From contig NC_051443.1 of the NCBI RefSeq assembly GCF_001649575.2, positions 22,179,074-22,243,073 of the forward strand: 64,000 bases of DNA. The letters run 5' to 3'. Shown here one piece after another: positions 1 through 32,279 of this stretch. Both the position numbers and the translations under genes were made by a program. The notes beneath the pieces were generated by a model. It had not been told where the DNA came from. It did not search any database and was given only the letters and a program-made list of their open reading frames with translations. Each line of letters opens with the position of its first letter. The first letter of the stretch is position 1. The DNA is from Kryptolebias marmoratus. Lineage: Eukaryota > Chordata > Actinopteri > Cyprinodontiformes > Rivulidae.

Positions 1-1400
1 GGCCAACATTTCTATAAATCCTTTGTTTTTATTGGTCTTCAGTAATATTCTAATTTTCTGATATGATGAATTTGAGATTTTCATTTGTTGTCATTTGTAA
101 TCATCAAAATTAAACGAAATAAACATTTGAAATATATGAGTTTGTATGTAATGAATGAATATAATATACAAGTTTCACTTTTTAAATGGAATTACTGAAA
201 TCAATCTACTTTTTCATGATATTCTAATTTTATGACCAGCACCTGTATATCCAGATATTACTGGAACAAAAAAGCCTTTAGAAGAACCTGAACCTTTAAA
301 CATACATATGCAGATAATAAAGGTTAACTTTCTTTACCCCCTGAAATTATTATGTATTTTACCAACCAATATATAATAAGGTCAATGAATATGAGCTTTT
401 AACTGAAGGTCACACCAGCATACACCCCAGACGAATTGACAAAATTAGGTTAGGGATATTGGAAAATAAAGGCTTTGCTCTGGTTAAAATTGAGGTCACC
501 TTAAACAGGTAACCTCGATTTTATTGTAAATGTGTAATGCCATAGGAAAAAAAACACCCCCTTTTTGACCATGAAAATTATAAATAGATTGGTCTAAAAC
601 CTATCAACATATTTAAATCTAATTTATCTCTACTAATAAATGTTTACGTTGTAAGACATTCTGCTTTGAGGCTTTAATTTTCTCATCAAATAGCATACAA
701 TGGACGTGGCATGAGCCTCAATTTAGCTGCTCAAAGGTCTAAAAATACAAAGATCTGGTTAACTTTTTCATAAGGACTTTTTAAAGCTCTCTGACATAAA
801 TATAATCACTGAGGAGCCTCCAAATATAACTGGGACACTGGTTTTGGAAAGACAACTGGATTTTATTTTGGTCTCTCTTTGTTGTGAGCATAACAAGAAG
901 AATTTTATTCATCAACACCAAATTGAGTAGAGAGGAGACAAACCCTGATACATAAATTTAAAACTCTGTTCACATGTTTAAACACGAGCACAGTGCTTAA
1001 ATTTATGTGAACTACAGTTTTAATCCTAACTTTAATTACCAGCGAGTGTAATTTACAGATCTGTCTGTGCTGTGATTATAGATTAAGCCCAAATTATTTA
1101 TTGCTGTTCAAACGATGGGTCGCACAGAGCCGCACATTCATTAACACAAGGCTGACACTTTAGTATCTTCTGCTCAAGTTGATAGGGGGAGGGTTATTTG
1201 CATGATAAATGAATGAAAAACTACATTTGAAAAAAAAAAGTGAACAATTATACAAAGAAATTCAAGTATTTTATCCAATAAAGACAGGTAGATTTGATCA
1301 TAAAGTACTATTCTGTCCTGGCTCATAAAAGGTTATTGCTGCAGGCAGGAATGACCTCCTGTTCTGATCTTTATTGCAGCAGAAATGACTAACAGTATTC
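1..1400. other. AT-rich non-coding sequence upstream of phf24
   Basis: I see no convincing exon here. Around 1080-1225 the sequence is less AT-biased and contains a perfect octamer ATTTGCAT (about 1195-1202) next to ATGATAAATGAATGA, which resembles a POU/homeobox-type regulatory element. This is a sequence impression only. Confidence 0.25.
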
Positions 1401-1404
1401 CAAG

Positions 1405-1695
1405 TTCATCAGTATATTATGCACTGTGGTGTCCATTATTTGGAGCAGTTTGGGAATGTTTCTTCTTCCCACACTCAGCTCCAGGGTTCCAGAGCATTCC
1501 CCGACCCAGAGCCAGCTTCCTTCATTTGTTTATTCAGTTTCTTTGAGCCACACTGACTGAGATGCTGCTCCCTCAACAGATGGCTGAGAAGAATGTTGCC
1601 AGAGACTCACAGAGAATATGCAACATCTGTTGTCTAGGTGAACACCCAGGTATTTGAAGTTTTCCACTGCTTTCACCTCTCCTTCCTGGAAGAAA
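1405..1695 (-). mobile_element. LINE reverse-transcriptase C-terminal fragment
   Basis: Read on the minus strand, the segment encodes EGEVKAVENFKYLGVHLDNR and then, across frameshifts, a GSSISV-like and an INK-RKL-like stretch. These match the region after the polymerase domain of a teleost non-LTR retrotransposon (FKYLGVHLDNRL ... WGSSI ... LNKLIRKA). It is 5'-truncated and broken by frameshifts, so it is inactive. The fragment near 45 kb appears to be from the same family and is also on the minus strand. Confidence 0.6.
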
Positions 1696-1699
1696 ATAC

Positions 1700-2075
1700 A
1701 ACTTATTATCACCCAAAATGGCCACCACAGCCAAGCAACCTTAGAGAACACAAAAATGATAAAACTCAATCAGTTTAACAAATACTGAGCTCAGATAGTA
1801 CAATGAAACTTTAAAAAAAATCATTTGATCTACATCTACAGCTAATTAAGTATTGAAGTCAACCCAGTTCAAAATGGCTGCCACAGCCAACTGAATTTAG
1901 GAAACACAAAAATAGCTATAACTCAGCTAATTTCACAAATATTGAGCTAAATTTTGATGTGAAATTAGATGAGTCATCCTCAACACATGTCTATAGTGCT
2001 ATCTATTGCACAATATCTTTGCTTATGCTGAGTAATTCTGTGCATGACAAAATCTTATGCAAGTCTGAGGTGTAC
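1700..2075 (+). repeat. Dispersed repeat family A, copy 1
   Basis: Two diverged units sit in tandem. They share an AAAATGGC-CCACAGCCAA core, ACACAAAAAT, and an ATTGAGCTAAATTT-like end. The same motif order recurs at 54.4-54.97 kb (+ strand) and, inverted, at about 35.99-36.14 kb. I recall this as a common fish repeat but cannot assign its class. Confidence 0.55.
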
Positions 2076-3730
2076 AAAGGGAAGAAAAACAGGCAGTGTT
2101 CATTCCCCTGCAGAGCTCTGGTGCTGCTGACCACCTTCTCAAACACACAATCCTTCAGTCTCACAAACTGGGGTCTCACAGGTAGTAAATAATCCAGATG
2201 GTTGTGATGGCATCAAGCTTCTTCCATCTCTAGGGCAAAAGAAGTAGTGTGTCTTAAAAAGTGCTTACTCACAATAAATAGACCATTAATAGTTTCTCTA
2301 AGATTTTAATGATGTTCTATGCTGGACTGATGCATTTCTTGTTAAAAGCAAAATATTTTTTTGTCTCTAAACCAAGACAAAATATTTTCAATAGCTGTCA
2401 AATGTGGTTAAGGTTAATGATTTGCTCCAGAAACTTTCACATGTGAGTAACACAATGTAACAGTACCTGGGGATCTGCAACATCTGGATCTGCAGCCATG
2501 TTCAGACCCTCCAGCTGCCTTTTCTCCTGATTGCTGGAAACAGACAGTTGAGACAGAAAGGCAGAGGGGGGTTGTGTTTCCTGATGTTGGGGGATGTGTT
2601 CGGCTATGTTTACGCTCAAAGCTGAGTTGCGACAGGAAAGTTGTGGGTCCACAGTTAAACTGTGAACATGTCTAATAACATGTATCCGGAAATTGGAAAC
2701 ACAAACAAATAAGAGGATTTTTTAATTTTTGGTTGTGTACAAAAGAAAAGATTGGGATCATTGTTGCATTGTGTTTTCTTTATTTGTCAGCTTCTATATA
2801 GTATGTCTGACTTGATATTTAATGCTTGGATTTAGATCTACCATTATAGGTCACTCATGCGTGTTAATATAATCAGACATTACTGTACCATTCAGGGGCG
2901 CAGCTACTGATGGGTCTTGTTGGACCTAGGCCCATTAAAATGTGTTTTACTTACTGATAAACATGACCTAATGTTTTTTGAACACTTGACATTGTTATTT
3001 ATAGTACGGATGTGTGTTAATGTTTTATTATACAGTATATGGTTTAGCTCTGATGCATTATATGGACCTCTGACATACATATGCCTTATTAGATTACAAC
3101 TTGTGTTGGTGCTAGATAGCTATTACTAACCACTATTAACATCATTTTTCAAGCAACAACTACTGCTTTTATAGGAAACCAAACTGACTGTCTAGTGCAA
3201 ACTAAAGCTGGAAACAAAGCCAATTAGGTTAAACATCTTCTTACGAGTTGTTTTTATCATCTTTACTTTTTACATCTTAAAGCAGAGGTCCAGGCAGGTC
3301 TGATTTGGTCCATGTCTGGCTTAAAATGGCAGACTGACATGACTAAGACCCAACCACTGGGTCGGACTCATTCATGCCATTGTTTAGTTTCTGTTATAAC
3401 AATTGCAACATTCTTTTTTAAAAAGAAACATTACTACTTACATTAGTACTTACTTACTTACTACTTACTTAAATGTGCATTAGTGTTTGTGTTTTCTTGT
3501 TTCACTCTGCTTATATCTTCATGTTTTAAAGTAGACCAAGGTAAAAACTGGTTGTGATTTACTTCTAGTCTTTGTTCACAGTGTAGCAGCATTTTAACAG
3601 CAATTTGATGTTAACTGCAGCTTTGTTTGGGCTGTGAGTCAAATCTCACTGGAACTGGGGGCAATGAAACACTGTAAACACTACATCCTGATGGATATTC
3701 TGTTTCTTTTTGTCTTCATCTGTCTGTAGC
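2076..3730. other. Non-coding sequence before the first phf24 coding exon
   Basis: This is AT-rich sequence without a recognisable exon. It is either intronic (if the non-coding phf24 exon lies further upstream) or partly promoter. A short imperfect TTAC/TACT-rich patch lies near 3430-3475. The acceptor for the first coding exon is at 3728-3729. Confidence 0.35.
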
Positions 3731-3731
3731 C

Positions 3732-22688
<18,957 letters not shown>

Positions 22689-25600
22689 TCCTGAGATTGT
22701 CTGCTGCAGCCTGCAGAGAGAGGAAGAGTGATAGAGTCCACAGATGAGCGGGGAAGACAGATGTGCTGACATGATGTCATGAGGACTGAGACTTAAGAAA
22801 CTGGATGAAGCATTGAGGAGTAGCAGAAGAAACAATGAACATGAGCTTTCCCTCTTCTGTGTCACTTCAACACCAAAACACAGGCAGCACACAACACGTT
22901 TGATAGACAACATGAGTGACGGCAGCTGTCACAGGTCCAAACTTCGAGAGTTTCCAACTAATGTTAAAGATCTGATGGGATAAACTCCATCCCACTCACA
23001 ATTAGTAAGTGATATTTCTTAAACTCTGGGTGTCTTCACAGACAGAGACAAATCCAGGTTGCTCAAAGTGGCACAATGCCATGTAAGCTCTGTAACACAC
23101 CTTTTTAAAGTGGGCGCATTAGTGTGACAGCTTTTACTATTTCAAGTATTCATCACTTTGGGCCTCATCGTGTACTATTTAAACTTAATGACACTATATT
23201 GGGATTGTGTTTCACAATAATAATTTTCATCACACTGCTGCACAGAGCCCCTTGCAAATTCATGCTATTCACCGAACTGCTTTACATACCAGTATAAGTT
23301 AATACACATTAAACAGCTGTATTTATTCCTGTATCTTATGATGTATCCTCTGTTTCTCCCACTCTCATCAATGGGTCTGTGTTCTTCTAAATTACTAACT
23401 GTGAAAAAGAATGAACATTAATGAACGTTAACCCTGTAAGTGACATGTATATATCCTACAGTATAGTACGTATTGCTCCTGTTGTGCTCTCAGAGTTGCA
23501 CTAAGCCAAGGTAGAACCAGTTGCTTGTCCTGTTCTAATCACAATATTCACACTGTGGGATATGAATGAGATGCAGTTAAACTATTGTTTGACAAAAACA
23601 CTGTAATGAGTAACTGAAGGAAAGTGTAACATGAGAGATGCATTTTTTCCTTTGCTAATGAGCAGAAACACTTTAAATATCGTCATGAAAAGTTGTATAA
23701 TGAGGCATTCTATAAGGTTACAGAGTGTAAATGAGAATTCCCTTTAAACCACTGGCCATTGTGTAGTGTTCATAAAGGTTGTATGTAAACTAAATGATAG
23801 AAATGAAATGAAACCTGGCAGTCAGAGAGATATGTCAATGTTGAAATAAACACTAGGCATTTACACGTGTTCAGAATCTTCTTTTGAGTGTACCATGCAT
23901 TATTGTTATTGTTGTTGGCTTAACTACATGATGTTCTCTCTTGAAAGCTTTGGGGTTCATCTTTAGGGTTACATAAATACAGATACAATATTTAACTTGA
24001 AATGTATTTTTGCACCAAATACAGTGTTAGTTCTGAGAACTGAATGATTGTTGAAATATGCTGCAGAAGCTAAAACTGAGCTGAAAGCTAAATGTAGCCA
24101 AAAAGTTGCTGAAGTAAATCTTATCTCAGTGTACATAATAGGAAACATTGTTGTAAATGAAGTTAAATAATTTGAAAAGTACAGGAGTTCCAAAAAAGTC
24201 ATAGCACCCCTTCCTTGATGAGTTGAACATTTTGATATACGAACATTTAAAATAGCACAAGTATGCAGAAGCAGTTAGGTACCAAAAGCTGTTTGCAAAA
24301 AAAAAAAAAAAGCAACACAATAGTGTGAATACACTACGCTGAATCAGCATTCACACTAGTAAATAAATATGCAAAATACAAATACAAATAAGCAAATACA
24401 AATATGTAAAATTTTCATACTGACATGTTTTAAAAGCATAGTTTTCTTGAAGATAAAATCAAAGCATAGAGCATAAAAAGATGATGATTGCTGCATAAGT
24501 GTAATAATGTTGTGGTTGATTGAAATAAAATAATCTACTTGTACTGGTAACTGGTAACTAAGGTTGTTTCTGAAGACACACTGTGCTCGTTTTGTTGAAA
24601 AATAATTTCACGTTTTTTTTCTGTCTTCTATAATTTGAGGGTCTCATCATCTAGGGCTTTTGAATTTTCATATTTTTTGTATGATTTTAAATTTATTATC
24701 AAAGCATGATATAAACCAGTAAATCTTTCTGGAGAGAAGCAAAATCTGCAGTGGTCTTTACTTCTGTAGAAGAAGAACCATTTAGCACCTCAGTGCACTC
24801 ACTTTTTTCTACTTTTACTGTGAATGATTACTCAGATTCTAGATATCAAAAGTAGCCTTTACATTGTCACCTTGGAATTACAAAAGTTCCCACTGACACG
24901 TTTGCCAAATTGAATTCTCAAAGAATCTTTTTTTTCTGTGATAACTCATTTATAGAATGTGAATTTTTTAGATAGATGGACATTCAAATGAGAAAAAATA
25001 AAACTTATGTTCAAGACGTGAAACTCAAACCCAGGGTTCTACTTATAAACTTACCTGTAATTAATCTGAATGCACACAAGAGGACTAATTATTCTAATTA
25101 TTCAAGACCCAAAATTTGATGGTTATGAGCAACTTCGTGATTAAAGATTCAAACATCAATCTTAGTAAAAAAAATATTCTAGGACTTGCTGATTAATTTA
25201 ATTTCAAGGTTCTAAGATAATATTGTGAAGTACTGTAGCTTATAGTGAAGTAGCATATAATGATTGTCTCAACTCTAAATTGAATTCTGACAGTTTGTGA
25301 TTCAGTAAACCTTTATTATGTTTGAAAAATGCAAACAGACATTTTTGCTACTTTTGTTTAGTTTGGGTCCATCTTTAAACCCACAAACTGTTCGGAGTTA
25401 GTGTCTTACTTCCAGTAGGCAGCAGCCAGAGTGATCTCAGTTTGGAAAACCAGTCAGAAATTGTTAACTCAAGCCTTAAAATGTTTAAAACCATTCAAGC
25501 AATGGTTATAACGTGATGGATTTCAATACTGTATCAGTTTTGAATGGCAGTACTCTGTCAAATTATACTAAGTCCATTTAGCAACATGGCATTGTACATA

Positions 25601-26300
25601 AAACATGTAGCAACAGATTCTGGATTATGTTTCAACATGGACAGTCATTAATTAATAACCATTTGATTCAAACATTTTTTTTTAGTTTGAGTTGTTTTAG
25701 ATGGAAGAAAATGTATTCTAAATTATCCCTATGAGTAACCGTTTGCTTCAGTCCTGAATGAGAACCAACTCTTGATGATCCATGATGAAGATGCTGTACT
25801 TTGTCAGCAGTATGAATTTGTAGCTTCAGTCTGTGTAGTTATGACTGTTTTTTTTATTTTTATAATAGGTAATTGGAAAACATTAATCAGATTATTAGCT
25901 TGGGTTTATGTTAAAAATATAAAATCTATAAAAATTAGACTTTTTATAAGCAGAAGCTGCTGCTCTTACTGGTGAGAATGAGCTCTCCTGTTTACTTCAG
26001 TGAATCATCAGTCATTGTTGTGCCATGCTAGAATGGAAAGTTTGACAGACATGACAGTCAATTTACAAATGCAACAGAGTAGCACTGTAAATAGTTGTCG
26101 AGATATTCACTTCCAAGCTCTGTTCCAAATGACTGTACAGTAGCTTGATGCTTAGAATGTTAGAGCTATTGCTATGTCACATACAAAATCTTTATCATTC
26201 AATGCATAAAGTCTCAAAAAATGCAAGTTTTCAAGAAGTTAAAAGCACATGAAAAAGAAAAAGTTACAATCACAATGCAGACAGAAGTTGAGTGCTGACT
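22689..26300. other. phf24 3' UTR and AT-rich intergenic sequence
   Basis: The phf24 stop is followed by a moderately GC-rich 300 bases that are probably 3' UTR, then by AT-rich DNA. I could not decide on a polyadenylation site; AATAAA occurs near 23844 and 24529, far from the stop. I recognise no coding exon or transposon in this stretch. Confidence 0.4.
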
Positions 26301-26329
26301 TTGAGTGCCACTGCTGAACCTTGCACCTG

Positions 26330-27135
26330 CTTATAATTAAAATGGAAATGACTGCCTCTCATTACACCAACAGGATACCGTCATCCTGATGGGTTTCCCA
26401 AATGAAGGATTGAACAGAAGGTGTGCCTACCATAAAGACTTATGAAACAAAGCTAACTGATAAAAATGCATGAAGAAACATTATTTGCTTGAAGCTTTCG
26501 TTACTTTTTCATCTGTTAGTAAAAGAAGGGCTAGAACAAAGTCTAGCTGTTGCAATATTCCAAATGTTAAACACTTGACACTTAGTAAATTAACAATACT
26601 ATAGCAGATACCTGAAACCGGTAAGTACCATAATATTTCCAGACACTGACAAAACCAAACTGGCTGGTCAGGACTGGATGGTTGAACCTGAACATTTAAA
26701 AAGACTTCAGAAGTAGAATCGCTGTAAAGTAAAGAACGTATAATGGTATGGGCTGCTATTATTGACACATACAGTAGCTTCTTTGACACTTCAGCTTCAT
26801 AAAAAACTAAAAATTCATGTTCTCAGCCAGCTCCTAGTTTCTGCACAATGCTGTATTCAAGCAGTGATGCAGAAATAAATCTGCAGCATTCAAACACATT
26901 GTGGTGTTTATGCAGGACAATGCCCCATCTCATGCCACCTAGCGCTCTGTGCCTTGGCTAGCCACAAAGTCCTGAAAAAAATCAAAATAAAAAAATGCTT
27001 GAATAACAAACTGGCCCACTTTCTCACTCAACTTCACCCTGTTTCAAACTTGTGGGCCCCACACAAATATGATAATTACAGTGAGGGGATACAATACACT
27101 TCTAAAAAAAGCATGTGGCTTTTTTTGCTTTTGCT
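26330..27135 (+). mobile_element. Tc1/mariner-like transposase relic
   Basis: Recognisable pieces in order are: ATGGTATGGGCTGCTATTAT near 26741 (MVWAAII, transposase MVWA motif); ATGCAGGACAATGCCCCATCTCATGCC near 26910 (MQDNAPSHA, carrying the second catalytic Asp); and a 3' part NLW followed by YTSKKSMW (consensus IENLWGIIKR...YTSKxxLW). Stops and frameshifts separate them. The copy is inactive and its ends are not defined. Confidence 0.65.
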
Positions 27136-27790
27136 TCTGTAGAAGAAGGTAATTCTGCACAAACAAAGAAAAGGACAAATAAATATTCAGACATAATCAT
27201 GCATAATTTTGGGGAGGATTGACTTGAAGCTTCATAATTGTTCAATAATGAGAAACTCAGTTGTCTGTATAATTCTTCAACAAATGTATTTATAGAACTT
27301 GTGACCTTTAATTTACAGTTTTCTGTCTTTTTCAAATATTCAAAATCCACATAATAAGGAGAGACAGATGGAAGCATTAAATAAACTGTCTGCTAATGTA
27401 AATCTCTAAGAAGGTGCAAATGTTGTCTTGTCTTGTCTAACAGAGTATATGAGGAGCCAGTTGGTTGCTACTGGGCAAAGGCCTCAAACAGCAGGGATGG
27501 ACAAACAGTGACAGTAAAGCCATGGCTCTGTGGAGTTAGTGCCACTACGTAAAATGTCACTAGACCATACCTCGCAAAGTTAATCAGGTTGCTTTTGAGC
27601 AAAAAGATGAGTCATGAAGACTGTGTGGGCACTCCCTGTCATAAAGAGGATGAATATTGGACCGAAATGCAAAAATGTAAGCTGGCAGATAAACCAGCGA
27701 TGTTTTGTTAATACAAAAATGCTGCCAATGCAAGAAATTTAAGAATTAACACCAAAGGTCTAAGAAACATAAAAAATAAAACAGAAATGC

Positions 27791-28486
27791 AACCCCAATC
27801 CAAAAAAAAAAAAAAAAAACTTGGGATGTTGTGTATATTTGTAACTTAAGTCAGAGAGCAATAGTTTGCAAATCTCACAAACCCAAGATTTATTCACAAT
27901 GGGACATAGTAACTTATCAAATGTTTAAGCTAAGAACTTGTTCCATTCTTTAGGAAAAGAATGAGATAATTTAAATTTGATGCCAGCAACACATCTAAAA
28001 AAATGGAAAATAGCCATGTTTACCACTGAAATGTCCCTTCATTCTGTAATCAAAAATTCACAATCCACTGGATAATGCTAATTGTGAAAAAAAGCCTCCA
28101 TTTTCTCTGGGCCAAAGGTCATTTAAAACTGTTTGAGGCAAAGTGGAAAACTGTTCTATGATCAGCCAAATCAAGATCTGAAATTCTTCTTGGAAACCAC
28201 AGATGCTATGTTCTCCATACTAAAGAGGCGAGGGACCATCCACCCTGTTATTAGAGCACATTTAAAAAAAACTGCATCTCTGATGGTATGGGGGTCCATC
28301 AATGTTTATGGCATGGGCAGCTTGCACATCTGGAAAGGCACCACCAATGCAGATAGGAATACATCCAGATGATGTCTTTTTAAGGGAAGGTCTTGTATGA
28401 AAGACAATACTAAACCACAAACTGCATCTGTTACAACAGCATGGCTTCATAGTAGAAGAGTCCATGTACTGAGCTGGGATCTTTTA
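27791..28486 (+). mobile_element. Internally deleted Tc1-like element with broken transposase
   Basis: The left end AACCCCAATCC followed by poly-A and CTTGGGATG, then TTTGCAAATCTCA, matches the terminal repeat of a common fish Tc1/mariner element. After an internal deletion the C-terminal transposase half follows: FLWAK, EAKWKTVL, then LMVWGS and YGMGSLHIWKGT. Where the family has Trp-Ser-Asp-Glu, this copy reads stop-Ser-Ala-Lys, so the first catalytic Asp is lost. The DN of the second motif remains (GACAATACTAAACCACA). The right terminal repeat is missing. Confidence 0.8.
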
Positions 28487-28919
28487 AAGTAAAACAATAT
28501 TGTTGGAGTGGTTCATATTATTTGCTGTTGTAAACAAAACAAAACAAAGGATCCTCAATAAAAGCAAATGATGTGTTTCTGTGATTGCTTTGATCATAAA
28601 AATCTTATGTTTAATATTATGGTCTAATTCATTCAAAGGAAACAAGGACCATTATGTTCATGGATAGAAGATAAAATAACTTTGTGTGATGGCCAAATCC
28701 ATGGCCACACTCTAAAGCCTTAATGTCAGTAACTCCTTTTATACACTTTATTTATACTTTTTCTTTTATACAAACACAATAATATTTCAGTTGATATAAA
28801 AACATTTATTAGTTGATTTGGATACGTTTGTTCTATTTGTTAGCGCACCCATTTAGTTAACAAATGTGTTTATGTCAACTTAATTTGTGGCTTAAGATTA
28901 ACTTTGTGTTTGTTTTTGC

Positions 28920-29432
28920 TGGTACTTACCTGCCTTGGAGTTGCCAGACAAAAGATGGGGGCCAGGGCTCAGCAGGTTCAAATGCTGATTGGACTGCACC
29001 ACTAGTTCCTGCTGGCGAGGGGAATTTGTAGTTTCTTTGTTTGGATAAGTTTCTGTATTTTAAGTGAATATGAGTGTTTAAAGTTTAATATTTTGGGTTT
29101 TCATTTTTGGGTCTTTAGTTTAGCCAAACTTAGCTGTGCTGTTATTTGTTTTGTGTTGTTTGTAATTGTATTCTGTTTAGTTACCCCTATTGTGTCTTAA
29201 TTGGTCAGTATATAAACCCCTGTGTGTCATTTCTTAAGGGAGGTCAGTTATGTTTGTTTGTGCAGCCAGGGTTTGCATCTTTTTGCCTGAGTTCAGTTTT
29301 GTCTTTTTTGACCTCTTTTATGAGCTCAGTTTGTATTTTGTTAGTTATAATTGTTGGGTTAAAATAAAAGAAATTATTTTTCTAAGATCTCCTGGGACTC
29401 CTCCTATTTTAACTCGGTCCTTCACATTTGTA
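28920..29432 (+). mobile_element. Possible solo LTR of a retrotransposon
   Basis: The segment has LTR-like architecture: a T-rich body, a TATATAAA box at 29209-29216, an AATAAA signal at 29363-29368 about 150 bases later, and a terminal GACTCCTCC...CCTTCACA stretch that resembles the end of fish LTR elements. No gag or pol is visible on either side. Boundaries and class are uncertain; a non-LTR repeat is possible. Confidence 0.35.
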
Positions 29433-31138
29433 AGTCATAAAATTAACTGACATAACGTGCATAAACCCCTCACTTCACTCATTCTGACATTGCTTACTGC
29501 TTTTCAACACATTCAATCATACAACAAGTCACACAACCCTTCTATACTGTATCTCTCCTGTCACATTTTAAGATCCACCCCCACATGGAAGAAAAAAAAA
29601 AAGAAAAAAAAATTACATTCCACCTCCATCATTAAGGCAAATGTCTGCTTTAGAGCCCACTAAGTCTCTGCAGCTGACACAAGCCAATTATTCCTGTACG
29701 GCTCCAGAGGAGTTAGGTGCATTTTTTTTTTTTAGCTGAGCTTATTTAATGACATTTTATGAAATACTGATAACCTCATTAGGAAATGGTCAGTTCTACC
29801 TGTATAGAAACATGCAGATTATTGAATAGCATATTTACCCACTCAGCGTTCAGGGGTCAACTGAGTAGAAACTAACAGCCTAAGCTTGGAAAACAAGACA
29901 TAAAAGCTGTGAAGAGAAAAATTAAATCTCTGTAATTGAATACCCGCTGTGGATCGACATCTGTGTACCGCAATCAACTGTGACCATGCCAGGAATTGGG
30001 TGATGCTGTGACATTCTTGGTAATAGGCCCACTGGAAATGTAAATGTTTCTGTGTTAAAATGATGCAGTGGAATTGAACTATCTTTCAGTTCAGCCATCT
30101 CTGTTGGAGCTTTTTTTTTTTTATACAGCTTCTCATTATAATTGCCAAAGCCTCCAGCTTTTTCAGCTCCTGTGTCCAGAGGATGCTGTAGTTTTTGTTT
30201 TGGGGTAAAACATGTTTTGAAGTTTGAGGAAAAACAAAACTGGGGCAGTTAGGGGAGACAAACAAAGCTACAAACAATCTTTTTTTTTTTTTAGCATTGT
30301 GTTATTCTTCTAACAAATAGTGAAACAGAAGTTCCTGAACAAAACCATTGGGGTTGAAAGATCAAAAGACTCCAAACAAAGGGAGCCATTGTTAATGGCA
30401 AAAAAATATATATATAAAAAAGAAATACAGCAGCTTTTTTTTCTTCCTAAATGGTCCAACTATATTGCAAAAGAAATAGGATACAGAAAAATACTAATAA
30501 TTTGTGTCACTTGCCAGTTTGCTTGTATACTGTTAGAAGCTGATAAAAGCATCTATTAAACAAAATATAATGTAACAATAATAAAAACATGGTCCTTCTT
30601 CTGTCCTTCCACAGTGAGTCAAAATAGCAGATAATCACAGTAATTGTGAGCAGCTTTAAAAGAGATTTCCTGCATCTCTTAATCTCAATAGAGTCTACAA
30701 ACAGAAGTATTAAAAAGCAAACAACAATGGCCTTTAGGTTTGAAATCTTTTTTTATAATACCCTCACTCAACAGACTTTAATGAAATATTTTTCCCTGAT
30801 CTTGTTACAGAGATGAGCTTTGATACATCAGAATTCAGCATGTTACATGTACGGTGCATCTACACATGTGCATGGATAAAAAATACTTACACTTGATTTA
30901 ATTTAGAGTGATACATTTCATTTATATGTCCACCAAATTGCTGTTATTTCCCATCCTGTTCTTTCTCTCCTGCTCACACATTGGTCTAAGAGATCTTAAA
31001 TGCCACACAGAAGTTGCAAATTACAAACTGTGACTATTGAATGAATTTGTCCTATAAAAGCATAATCTACACCAGATTTCAACAATGTTTAAGTATTGCC
31101 CAACATCGTGGCTCCCTTGTATTTTGATACATATTTGT

Positions 31139-31314
31139 ATTATATATATATATATATATATAAAACCCACCTGTTTAGAGTTGCTTATGGCTAAATTAGG
31201 GTTAGAGTGCGGGTTTTTGATGTTTGTCTCTTTCTTACTGTTTATTCATTGTCACATGCTGTTTTTATTTTGTTTTTTAATTATGTAAAGCACCTTGAAA
31301 TGCCTTGCTGCTGA
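31139..31314. repeat. (TA)n tract and repeat tail running into the gap
   Basis: A TA dinucleotide run at about 31139-31162 is followed by AATTATGTAAAGCACCTTGAAATGCCTTG, a tail I recall from many fish dispersed repeats (GTAAAGCACTTTGAA...). The rest is hidden by the N gap. Confidence 0.5.
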
Positions 31315-31862
31315 NNNNNNNNNNNNNNNNNNNNNNNNNNNNNNNNNNNNNNNNNNNNNNNNNNNNNNNNNNNNNNNNNNNNNNNNNNNNNNNNNNNNNN
31401 NNNNNNNNNNNNNNNNNNNNNNNNNNNNNNNNNNNNNNNNNNNNNNNNNNNNNNNNNNNNNNNNNNNNNNNNNNNNNNNNNNNNNNNNNNNNNNNNNNNN
31501 NNNNNNNNNNNNNNNNNNNNNNNNNNNNNNNNNNNNNNNNNNNNNNNNNNNNNNNNNNNNNNNNNNNNNNNNNNNNNNNNNNNNNNNNNNNNNNNNNNNN
31601 NNNNNNNNNNNNNNNNNNNNNNNNNNNNNNNNNNNNNNNNNNNNNNNNNNNNNNNNNNNNNNNNNNNNNNNNNNNNNNNNNNNNNNNNNNNNNNNNNNNN
31701 NNNNNNNNNNNNNNNNNNNNNNNNNNNNNNNNNNNNNNNNNNNNNNNNNNNNNNNNNNNNNNNNNNNNNNNNNNNNNNNNNNNNNNNNNNNNNNNNNNNN
31801 NNNNNNNNNNNNNNNNNNNNNNNNNNNNNNNNNNNNNNNNNNNNNNNNNNNNNNNNNNNNNN
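31315..31862. other. Assembly gap (548 N)
   Basis: A run of Ns. Repeat sequence on both sides suggests that repeat collapse caused it. Any frame spanning it is meaningless. Confidence 1.
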
Positions 31863-31960
31863 AGGAACAACATCAGACATCTCAGTCCAGAAATGTGCAG
31901 TTCTAGGCACAGCCAAGATACTGCGCAGAACCCTCAAGCTCCCAGGCCTCTGGTAGAGGA
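31863..31960 (+). mobile_element. C-terminal tail of a fish retroelement ORF at the gap edge
   Basis: The + frame starting at 31864 reads through ISVQKCAVLGTAKILRRTL and ends with KLPGLW and a TAG stop. I recall this ending from repeated reverse-transcriptase-like proteins in fish genomes but cannot name the family. The body of the element, if present, lies in the gap. Confidence 0.4.
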
Positions 31961-32279
31961 CCCAAGCTCAGAGGATGAAACAAAGACCACCCGCGGAGGG
32001 TGAGAAGGGAATTTTTTTTATAATTAATATATATTATATATTAAACAAAACTTAAAATGAATTATTCTTAAGCTACATGAATGTAATGCACTTGATCTAC
32101 GCTGCCATCTAGTGGTGAATAATTAAAATTACATCACAGAGCCGTAAAACATCACCCGGATCATAAAGTAAAACTCTTTAAAATATAGCAAGAAAAACAT
32201 TCGTAAGATGATAACTTATGCAGATAAAGTATGAGATGTTGCTGAAATATTCAGCAATAATTACAATGTTATTCACCCC

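Noticed and set aside
31277..32003. Several long open frames of about 200 codons
   Set aside because: They consist almost entirely of Ns in the assembly gap.
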